The position numbers were made by a program, and so were the translations under genes. A DNA stretch of 10,642 bases from Robiginitomaculum sp. (GTDB lineage Bacteria > Pseudomonadota > Alphaproteobacteria > Caulobacterales > Maricaulaceae), in contig JAKITZ010000069.1 in NCBI GenBank assembly GCA_021647805.1, positions 1 to 10,642 on the forward strand, written 5' to 3'. Shown here in pieces: positions 1 to 5,367 of the stretch. Positions within the stretch are counted from its first letter, which is position 1, and the number at the start of each line of letters is the position of its first letter. The notes under the pieces are model-generated. The model saw only the letters and a program-made list of their open reading frames with translations. It ran no database searches and was not told where the DNA came from.

Positions 1-617
1 AATTCTCCGTCTTTCAGAACTGCTGTTGCATTGCAGCCTAAATTTTTACTGACTAATTCAAATTCTATTACAGGTTTTTCTGATTGAATTTCCATTGATC
101 GAGCAGAAGGTCGGGCTTTTGAGAGTAAAAAATCAACCCTTAACGCCGGCAGAACCAACAAAATATGCTCAAGGAAAACCTCCATATTGGCTATAGCTGA
201 CTCGGACAATGAAGGACGCGACGGAGCGTTTCCATTTTCTAATTTTATTTTTCCAACGCTTTGCGTTATTTCTACTAAACGAGCCTCCAGATATTTGGCA
301 TGGGCTTTGTGCAAATTATTCGCGGTTGAAGTAATGAGCACCACTGATGTCCACCAGTCTTTTTTGGAATCATGATCCTTAATTCGAGAGGCAACGTTTT
401 CCGCCTCCCCAATATAGGCCAGCTGGCCTTGTTCATCCTCACCAATCAAAAGATAAACTCCTGTGTGCCGGCTTTCTTTTCGTTGGGGACCTTTCGCAAG
501 CTCCGTTCTGGGTATCATTAAAATATGACCGGTCCAGCCAAAGACCTCTGCAGTAAGCATTTGATCAGGCTTTCCGTTTATGAAAAACAATTCAAGAGAA
601 CGGCCATTTGTGTTCAT
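1..617 (-). CDS. GIY-YIG nuclease family protein, C-terminus cut by window edge
   Basis: An open frame of 205 codons runs off the left edge, so the stop is not seen. The GIY-YIG signature is present as G-V-Y at residues 53-55 and Y-I-G at 68-70. An arginine (R78, in ASRIKDH) and a glutamate (E111, in YLEARLVE) sit where this fold usually has its catalytic Arg and Glu. The last visible residues (GCNATAVLKDGE) look like the start of a DUF4357-type C-terminal module, common in this uncharacterised GIY-YIG subgroup. The ATG at 617 is preceded by AGGGAGAG (622-629), a good ribosome-binding site. The gene is divergent from groES. GIY-YIG proteins cleave DNA in repair, restriction or mobile-element contexts, but the role of this subgroup is not established. 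The family call is firm; the biological function is unknown. Confidence 0.85.
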   Translation of the reverse strand, partial: MNTNGRSLELFFINGKPDQMLTAEVFGWTGHILMIPRTELAKGPQRKESRHTGVYLLIGEDEQGQLAYIGEAENVASRIKDHDSKKDWWTSVVLITSTANNLHKAHAKYLEARLVEITQSVGKIKLENGNAPSRPSLSESAIANMEVFLEHILLVLPALRVDFLLSKARPSARSMEIQSEKPVIEFELVSKNLGCNATAVLKDGE

Positions 618-712
618 CTTACTCTCCCTAAAAGAAACCTCATGATTTATACACTGGTTGCTGACAAAAGCTAATCGAAGTATATCTCCCAACAAAATTC
701 CACCTTCAAATC

Positions 713-741
713 CTTGACTCATTGCCCTTGCGCCCCTATCT
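713..741 (+). promoter_or_regulatory. Heat-shock (RpoH/sigma32-type) promoter of groES-groEL
   Basis: CTTG at 713-716 is followed by an 18-base spacer and CCTATCT at 735-741. This fits the alphaproteobacterial RpoH consensus CTTG-N17/18-CYTATnT. An overlapping sigma70 reading is TTGACT (714-719) with TATCTC (737-742), so the site may serve both factors. The predicted transcription start, near 748, falls just upstream of the CIRCE operator. Confidence 0.75.
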
Positions 742-751
742 CCCCCTTGCG

Positions 752-778
752 TTGGCAGTCGCAGGGCTTGAGTGCTAA
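752..778 (+). promoter_or_regulatory. CIRCE operator (HrcA binding site) upstream of groES
   Basis: TTGGCAGTC (752-760), nine bases, then GAGTGCTAA (770-778). The right arm is a perfect match to the CIRCE consensus TTAGCACTC-N9-GAGTGCTAA; the left arm differs at two of nine positions. The element lies just downstream of the heat-shock promoter and 62 bases before the groES ATG, the usual location for HrcA repression. Together with the promoter it indicates dual control, with RpoH activation and HrcA repression. hrcA itself is not in the window. Confidence 0.88.
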
Positions 779-840
779 ACTCAAGAACGGTAGCTGCCAC
801 TAAACGTTTGAAACTTGAAAACAGAAAAGAGCATATTGCT

Positions 841-1128
841 ATGAAATTTCGTCCCTTACATGATCGCGTGCTTGTCTCGCGGATCGAAGAAGAAAGCACC
901 ACCAAAGGCGGGATCATCATCCCGGACACTGCCAAAGAAAAGCCATCAGAAGGCAAAGTAATTTCCGTTGGTCCCGGCACCAAAGACGACAGCGGCAAGT
1001 TAACTGCGCTGGACGTTAAAAAAGGCGACCGCATCTTGTTTGGCAAATGGTCAGGCACTGAGGTCAAACTTGACGGCGAAGAGCTGATCATCATGAAAGA
1101 ATCCGATATTATGGGCATTTTGGACTAG
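841..1128 (+). CDS. groES: Co-chaperonin GroES (Hsp10)
   Basis: A 95-residue protein of standard GroES length. It forms the heptameric lid of the GroEL folding chamber in the cytoplasm. The N-terminus MKFRPLHDRVLV, the mobile loop at about residues 16-34 with the hydrophobic GGIII that docks on GroEL (GGIVL in E. coli), the VGPG turn at 43-46 and the C-terminal ESDIMGILD are all canonical. The ATG at 841 is chosen because the protein then starts exactly at the family N-terminus and has a purine-rich AAGAG at 827-831. The frame stays open upstream to a GTG at 772, but that would run through the CIRCE element and add a tail not found in GroES. It is the first gene of the operon, 48 bases before groEL, controlled by the heat-shock promoter and CIRCE. 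Confidence 0.98.
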   Translation: MKFRPLHDRVLVSRIEEESTTKGGIIIPDTAKEKPSEGKVISVGPGTKDDSGKLTALDVKKGDRILFGKWSGTEVKLDGEELIIMKESDIMGILD

Positions 1129-1176
1129 TCCGAACCCTTGATATCACCCATTTAATTTAGTCATAAGGAAAAACCA

Positions 1177-2829
1177 ATGGCTGCTAAAGAAGTAAAATTC
1201 GGTGCTGATGCACGCGAAGGCATGATCCGGGGCGTAAACGTCCTTGCTAATGCAGTAAGAGTAACTCTTGGCCCTAAGGGTCGTAATGTTGTGCTGGACA
1301 AAAGTTTCGGCGCACCTCGCACCACCAAAGACGGTGTTACCGTTGCCAAAGAGATCGAGCTAGAAGACAAGTTCGAAAACATGGGCGCACAAATGATGCG
1401 CGAAATTGCCTCAAAAGCAAATGATGTTGCCGGTGACGGTACAACAACTGCAACTATTTTGGGTCAAGCGATTGTTTCCGAAGGCATGAAGCGGGTTGCC
1501 GCTGGCATGAACCCGATGGATCTTAAACGCGGTATTGATGCGGCGGCTGCTGAAGTTGTCAAAGACATCATGAAGAAAGCCAAAAAGGTCAAAACTTCCG
1601 AAGAGATCGCCCAAGTCGGTACTATTTCTGCCAATGGCGACCGTGAAATTGGCGACATGATCGCACTGGCCATGGACAAGGTTGGTAATGAGGGTGTGAT
1701 CACCGTCGAAGAAGCCAAGTCTTTGGACACTGAACTTGACGTAGTTGAAGGCATGCAGTTTGACCGTGGTTATCTGTCACCATATTTCATCACTGATGCT
1801 GATAAAATGCTGACCGCTCAAGAAAACCCGCTGATCCTTTTGCACGAAAGCAAATTGTCCAATTTGCAAGCAATGCTTCCAATCCTTGAGAGCGTTGTGC
1901 AATCTTCACGTCCTTTGCTTATCATTGCTGAGGACATTGAAGGCGAAGCTCTTGCTACCCTAGTGGTTAACAAACTTCGCGGTGGTCTTAAAATCGCAGC
2001 GGTTAAAGCCCCTGGTTTTGGTGATCGTCGTAAAGCCATGCTTGAAGATATTGCTGTGCTAACTGGTGCAGTTGTTATCTCTGAAGATCTTGGCATTAAG
2101 TTAGAGAATGTCACTATCGACATGCTTGGTACTGCTAAAAACGTAGTGATCACCAAAGACGATACAACTATTGTTGATGGTGCTGGTGCCAAGAAAGATA
2201 TCGAAGGTCGGGTTTCACAAATCCGTCGTCAAATCGAAGACACAACGTCTGATTATGATCGTGAGAAACTTCAAGAGCGTCTGGCTAAATTGTCCGGCGG
2301 CGTTGCAGTGATCAAAGTTGGCGGTGCTACCGAGATGGAAGTCAAAGAACGCAAAGACCGTGTTGAAGATGCGCTAAACGCAACTCGTGCAGCCGTCGAA
2401 GAGGGCATTGTCCCCGGCGGTGGTTCTGCCTTGCTTCGTGCCTCTAAATTCATCGACATCGAAGGTGCAAATGACGACCAAGCTGCTGGTATTGCGATTG
2501 TTCGCAAAGCCCTAGAAGCTCCGGTTCGTCAAATTGCCGAAAACGCTGGTGCTGAAGGCTCTATCGTAGTTGGCCGTATTCTCGACAGCAAAAAAGCCGC
2601 CTTTGGCTTTGATGCTCAAAAAGAAGAGTATGTTGACATGGTCGAAGCCGGTATCATTGATCCGGTTAAAGTGGTTCGTTCTGCTTTGCAAAACGCAGCA
2701 TCTGTTGCTGGCCTGATCATCACTACCGAAGCTGCGATTGCTGATGCTCCTGCCAAAGACAGCGCCGGTGGCGGCATGCCTGACATGGGCGGAATGGGCG
2801 GCATGGGTGGAATGGGCGGCATGATGTAA
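1177..2829 (+). CDS. groEL: Chaperonin GroEL (Hsp60)
   Basis: A 550-residue, full-length chaperonin subunit. With GroES it encloses and refolds non-native proteins using ATP in the cytoplasm. Visible signatures include LGPKGRNVVL (31-40), the K-D-G-V segment with D52, the ATP-site D-G-T-T-T at 87-91, the late P-G-G-G nucleotide-binding loop (VPGGGSALL), and a C-terminal Gly-Gly-Met tail (GGMGGMGGMGG) ending in M-M. AAGGA at 1165-1169 precedes the ATG at a normal distance. It is co-transcribed with groES and followed by a strong terminator. The G+C content is visibly higher than in the minus-strand cassette that follows. Nothing looks defective. Confidence 0.99.
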   Translation: MAAKEVKFGADAREGMIRGVNVLANAVRVTLGPKGRNVVLDKSFGAPRTTKDGVTVAKEIELEDKFENMGAQMMREIASKANDVAGDGTTTATILGQAIVSEGMKRVAAGMNPMDLKRGIDAAAAEVVKDIMKKAKKVKTSEEIAQVGTISANGDREIGDMIALAMDKVGNEGVITVEEAKSLDTELDVVEGMQFDRGYLSPYFITDADKMLTAQENPLILLHESKLSNLQAMLPILESVVQSSRPLLIIAEDIEGEALATLVVNKLRGGLKIAAVKAPGFGDRRKAMLEDIAVLTGAVVISEDLGIKLENVTIDMLGTAKNVVITKDDTTIVDGAGAKKDIEGRVSQIRRQIEDTTSDYDREKLQERLAKLSGGVAVIKVGGATEMEVKERKDRVEDALNATRAAVEEGIVPGGGSALLRASKFIDIEGANDDQAAGIAIVRKALEAPVRQIAENAGAEGSIVVGRILDSKKAAFGFDAQKEEYVDMVEAGIIDPVKVVRSALQNAASVAGLIITTEAAIADAPAKDSAGGGMPDMGGMGGMGGMGGMM

Positions 2830-2883
2830 GGCACTCGTGCCACATCTGTCGTTCCGGTCTTCCGGTTCGTAACATCTAATTAG

Positions 2884-2921
2884 AAGGGCGGCCTTAGCGA
2901 TGAGGTCGCCCTTTTTGTTTT
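2884..2921 (+). terminator. Rho-independent terminator of the groESL operon
   Basis: AAGGGCGGCCT (2884-2894) pairs with AGGTCGCCCTT (2903-2913) over 11 bp, with one G-U pair and an 8-base loop. A T-rich run (TTTTTGTTTT) follows. It lies 55 bases after the groEL stop. Its tail ends 8 bases before the stop codon of the convergent cassette, so it also insulates the two units. On the opposite strand the hairpin is not followed by a good U-tract. Confidence 0.92.
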
Positions 2922-2928
2922 GGCGTGT

Positions 2929-3663
2929 TTAATCTATATTCGCTTTGTTTTTAAGTTCAGAGACTAATTTCCTGTAGCCGATTTTTAAATCATTTATGTC
3001 ATTTTTCTTCGTTATATGTGATCGCCCATGCGCTGCATTATCACCTACTTCCTTGACATTTTTTATGATTCTATCGGTTCCCCGCTCAAGCTTAATAGGG
3101 GAGCTGCCAAGAGCCTTTATTATTCCATTTAGCATTTTATAATTACCTTCAGAGTCCTTAATTAATTTTTCTTGTCCCAGCGTTTCAAATACTTCTATCA
3201 ACAATGATTCCATGAGACGGCGTAACAAAACGACGCAGCCGTCATAAAATTCATATTCGTATGTTCCGTTTATTTGGGAGCACATGTTTGTCAGATAGCC
3301 ACGACTACTAGGAAACGTGTCTTGTTCCAAAAAGTTATAGGAAATTTTGGGTTTGGAATGCTCTGTATCAACTGAGAATTTTTCTTCTAAATAGTTTAAA
3401 CACTTTAGCGAGCATCTAAAGCTGTTTTTCTTGCTGCCTTTAATAATGCCGGTCTCTTTTCCTAAATTATCACCTAATCTTTTTTTGTGCACAGATGACT
3501 TTAATCCAGAAGACTTGAAAATTGAAATAATTTGATCAATATCAATGTCTGATTTGGACTCGCCCCCCGATAAATACCAGATTAAAGCCGCAGCTAGAGT
3601 GCTTTCCTTTTTTACTTTGTATTGAATTTCTTTTAGATATCTTTCAGCATCGGTATCTATCAC
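2929..3663 (-). CDS. Uncharacterised protein with wH-like N-terminal and HEPN/DUF4145-like C-terminal regions
   Basis: A 244-residue protein of no family I can name with confidence. Residues about 18-95 have a helix (LAAALIWYL), a second helix (DIDQIISIFKSSG), then K/R-rich residues and a GIIKGSKKNSFRCSLKCLNYL stretch; this order fits a winged-helix-like fold. Residues about 138-240 are helical: FYDGCVVLLRRLMESLLIEVF, then a loop, then VKEVGDNAAHGRSHITKKND. The pairing of LRRLMESLL with GDNAAH resembles HEPN-type or DUF4145-like proteins. The Arg of the RNase HEPN motif (R-x4-6-H) is not in place before the His, so catalysis by that route is doubtful. No signal peptide or membrane segment is seen. 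It starts at GTG (3661-3663), overlapping the upstream stop as GTGA, so translation is probably coupled. It is the last gene of the cassette, and AT-rich compared with groEL. The coding call is strong; the domain reading is inference. Confidence 0.8.
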   Translation of the reverse strand: MIDTDAERYLKEIQYKVKKESTLAAALIWYLSGGESKSDIDIDQIISIFKSSGLKSSVHKKRLGDNLGKETGIIKGSKKNSFRCSLKCLNYLEEKFSVDTEHSKPKISYNFLEQDTFPSSRGYLTNMCSQINGTYEYEFYDGCVVLLRRLMESLLIEVFETLGQEKLIKDSEGNYKMLNGIIKALGSSPIKLERGTDRIIKNVKEVGDNAAHGRSHITKKNDINDLKIGYRKLVSELKNKANID

Positions 3664-4247
3664 GAATTAGTCTCCACTGCGTCTCTTTTAAGGATTTCAT
3701 AATGATATAAATTCGTACCTTCCGTCGTCAACGTAATATTAGTGTAACCAGAGTTATATTTTATCATGCGATTCCTATTTTGAGCATTTTTAAACATACT
3801 AACGAAGTTATTTGGTACTTTCACTTTCCCTTTCAGTTTGAAGAAGCAGGTGTAAATATCATCACCGGAAACACCATTCAGTTTTAATTGCTCTGTTAGA
3901 AAAACTACAAATGCAACTATATATTCGGTGTTACTCTTTAGCGGAGAACGGCCAATATGCTCCTCTAGTTTCAAAAGATTAAGGTCAGTGTTGTATTGCG
4001 GCTTGTAACCATTATTTCTTTTTCTTGGTTTGCTTGGACTCGGTGACTTATTAACAGCGCTGGTCACTCCAATATTAGTTTTTGGTTTAACTTTCCTATT
4101 AATTGTTTTCGATCGGATAGGTGTGCTATTATTACTATCAAGCGTCTCAGCTAAAGACTTTAATGTTGCTTCCAAAAAACCATGTGCACCTTCATATTCT
4201 ATAGCCCCAGTTTGAATGTCATATTTGAATTTTATATGATCTGTCAT
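3660..4247 (-). CDS. Uncharacterised small protein, N-terminal module + basic linker + wH-like domain
   Basis: A 195-residue protein I do not recognise. Three parts are visible. Residues 5-37 form a strand-turn-strand-helix unit (IKFKYDIQTGAIEYEG, then a helix containing FLEATLKSLAETL). Residues about 40-88 are a Ser/Pro/Lys/Arg-rich, probably disordered linker (KSPSPSKPRKRNNG). Residues about 105-185 fit a winged helix: helix YIVAFVVFLTEQLKL, short helix GDDIYTCFFKL, recognition-type helix PNNFVSMFKNAQNRNRMI, and a wing-like YNSGYTNITLTTEG. The first and third parts match the upstream neighbour (4259-4750) in order and spacing, so the two look like diverged paralogues. AAGGAA (4254-4259) precedes the ATG and overlaps the stop codon of the upstream gene. 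The stop overlaps the next gene's GTG start. A DNA-binding or adaptor role is inference. Confidence 0.82.
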   Translation of the reverse strand: MTDHIKFKYDIQTGAIEYEGAHGFLEATLKSLAETLDSNNSTPIRSKTINRKVKPKTNIGVTSAVNKSPSPSKPRKRNNGYKPQYNTDLNLLKLEEHIGRSPLKSNTEYIVAFVVFLTEQLKLNGVSGDDIYTCFFKLKGKVKVPNNFVSMFKNAQNRNRMIKYNSGYTNITLTTEGTNLYHYEILKRDAVETNS

Positions 4248-4258
4248 GTTTGTTTCCT

Positions 4259-4750
4259 TCAGATATTTGAAATTGCTGCAAGCAAAGTATTTTTTTCCGA
4301 TGCCGATAGCGAGTAGGTATCTTTGGCCATTAAATTTAAACGGCCAGATTTAGTCAGGCTACTAAGGTATGCAGAAAGGTTACCCAAATAAGTTGCTTTG
4401 TAGAAAGTGGTGGCTGTCTTGATTTCTTCACCAATTTCTTTTCGCGTCACAATGGCTGAGCCTTGTGCTAATTGAAGACGAGCAACTGCAGCAATAACAA
4501 GATCGACCCCCGTCTTTGCATTTGTGGCAGAAGCAATAGTGTTTGTGGTAACGGTTTCGTCGATGTCTATTTTAGTTTGCTCTTTATTTTTTGCAGTTTC
4601 TTTGAGGTTTTCAACTACACCGGATTTTGTGGATGCCAAAAAACACTTCTCTAGTAATGATTCCAACATTTCCTCAATTAACTCTGGCGCACCTTCTATT
4701 TCGCACGAAAAAACACCCTGTGAAAATTTATAACGCATTACCTCAGACAT
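4259..4750 (-). CDS. Uncharacterised small protein, paralogue-like to the next cassette gene
   Basis: A 163-residue protein and the first gene of the three-gene minus-strand cassette. Residues 5-36 (MRYKFSQGVFSCEIEGA followed by a helix with LIEEMLESLLE) align by eye with the start of the product of 3660-4247: a K-F/Y start, then G-x-(I/F), E-(Y/I)-E-G-A and a helix ending in L-x-S-L. A low-complexity linker spans about 43-78. Residues about 80-160 fit a winged helix: VDLVIAAVARLQLAQG, TRKEIGEEIKTA, LGNLSAYLSSLTKSGRLNL and a wing-like KDTYSLSASE. The ATG at 4750 has GGAGAG just upstream (4755-4760). A sigma70-like promoter lies at 4779-4806. No membrane segment or signal peptide is seen. Function is unknown; a small DNA-binding or adaptor protein is inference. 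Confidence 0.82.
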   Translation of the reverse strand: MSEVMRYKFSQGVFSCEIEGAPELIEEMLESLLEKCFLASTKSGVVENLKETAKNKEQTKIDIDETVTTNTIASATNAKTGVDLVIAAVARLQLAQGSAIVTRKEIGEEIKTATTFYKATYLGNLSAYLSSLTKSGRLNLMAKDTYSLSASEKNTLLAAISNI

Positions 4751-4778
4751 GACACTCTCCTAAAATTGAATTTTCTTA

Positions 4779-4806
4779 CATATAGGTAAAAAATATTTAT
4801 AGTCAA
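4779..4806 (-). promoter_or_regulatory. Sigma70-like promoter of the three-gene cassette
   Basis: Read on the minus strand, TTGACT (4801-4806) is followed by a 16-base AT-rich spacer and TATATG (4779-4784). The predicted start is near 4772, leaving a short leader that contains the GGAGAG ribosome-binding site. No hairpin stands between it and the first gene, so one transcript can cover all three genes. Confidence 0.6.
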
Positions 4807-5140
4807 GGTGTGCTGAAATAAATCTTATTTTATGCGACTTTTCCGGAAATTTAAGATTATAAATCCCATATCCACAGCATTATTGAAATGCTCTTAGAAA
4901 TTCAATTGAATTTATAATAAAAATAGGCGAAAAATTTTAATAAAATCATGAGCTTAAAAAAATTTATTAAAATTACCTAATTAATTCATGCGCTTATTTA
5001 TATGATGCAAGTTATTATATTTATGGTGCTCCAAAAAAGCAACCAAACCCACCCGCGTATTATTACCCACTAAGCTTTCTGACGCGTTTTAGCCATCAAT
5101 TTACTGCGTAATGCTATGGTGAGCTTACTCTACTTAAACC
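4807..5140. other. AT-rich gene-free stretch upstream of the cassette
   Basis: I see no convincing gene here. Frames are broken by frequent stops, and the longest ATG-started frames are only about 10-23 codons with no ribosome-binding site. The left two thirds are very AT-rich, like the adjoining cassette. Past about 5030 the composition moves back towards that of the host genes. This may mark the edge of acquired DNA, but I found no flanking direct repeat or tRNA gene. The main structure is the palindrome at 4898-4913. Confidence 0.6.
4898..4913. repeat. 16-bp perfect palindrome, possible operator
   Basis: AAATTCAATTGAATTT is a perfect inverted repeat with no spacer, 92 bases upstream of the cassette -35 element. 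Its right half plus two bases (AATTGAATTT, 4904-4913) recurs exactly at 4764-4773, over the predicted transcription start. This is the arrangement expected for a dimeric regulator with a main and a secondary site. The AT-rich background makes chance a real alternative. Confidence 0.4.
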
Positions 5141-5141
5141 A

Positions 5142-5265
5142 CGTCATGCCGGGCTTGATCCGGCATCCAGCCTTGCGGGTGATGCGGGGAGAACAGCGGA
5201 AATTATTGGCTGACCTTGGTATTGAGAATACATGGCTGGACTCCGGCTCGTAGGTAGGAGTGACG
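5142..5265. repeat. REP-like palindrome pair in nested inverted orientation
   Basis: The left unit contains ATGCCGG (5146-5152), a 7-base loop and CCGGCAT (5160-5166). A diverged right unit (5234-5265) contains GGCTGG, CTCCGG and TGACG. The outer ends are complementary: CGTCA (5142-5146) with TGACG (5261-5265), and CCAGCC (5167-5172) with GGCTGG (5234-5239). The whole can fold as a long hairpin. Units of this CGTCATGCCGG...CCGGCATCCAG type are dispersed in many alphaproteobacterial intergenic regions. It lies downstream of the 5368-8035 operon and could shape its 3' end. Confidence 0.65.
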
Positions 5266-5266
5266 G

Positions 5267-5289
5267 AACTTGATGTTTTGGATCAAGTT
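5267..5289. repeat. Short perfect hairpin (8-bp stem)
   Basis: AACTTGAT (5267-5274) and ATCAAGTT (5282-5289) are perfectly complementary around a 7-base loop. Neither strand has a T-run after it, so it is not a standard rho-independent terminator. It sits between the REP-like pair and the next palindrome. Confidence 0.5.
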
Positions 5290-5320
5290 TTGGTTGGCAA
5301 AGAGTTATTCCTTTGCGGGC

Positions 5321-5366
5321 GCATTTGCTTGCCACAAAACCGGTGCCCACTTTTGTTGGCAAATGC
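5321..5366. repeat. Dispersed-type palindrome abutting the symporter stop codon
   Basis: The left arm GCATTTGC-TTG-CCACAAAA (5321-5339) is largely complementary to TTTTGTTGGCAAATGC (5351-5366), with a small bulge, around a CCGGTGCCCAC core. The minus-strand reading TAGAGCATTTGCC...AAGTGGGCACCGG resembles a short repeat family that is frequent in alphaproteobacterial intergenic DNA. Its first triplet, TAG, is the stop codon of the symporter gene (5368-5370). A smaller stem, GCAAAG (5297-5302) with CTTTGC (5311-5316), lies beside it. A role in protecting or ending the transcript is inference. Confidence 0.6.
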
Positions 5367-5367
5367 T

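Noticed and set aside
187..375. Plus-strand 62-codon frame
   Set aside because: It lies opposite the GIY-YIG gene, with no ribosome-binding site and no recognisable content.
772..840. Longer GroES start at GTG 772
   Set aside because: The GTG lies within the CIRCE right arm and would add 23 residues not found in GroES; the ATG at 841 matches the family start.
2830..2841. GGCACTCGTGCC hairpin after the groEL stop, resembling half of CIRCE
   Set aside because: It is only 5 bp of stem with GCACTC in common; too short and in the wrong place for HrcA, and the real terminator follows.
4947..5072. Short plus-strand frames (about 10 and 23 codons) as leader peptides
   Set aside because: No ribosome-binding site and no downstream plus-strand gene to regulate.
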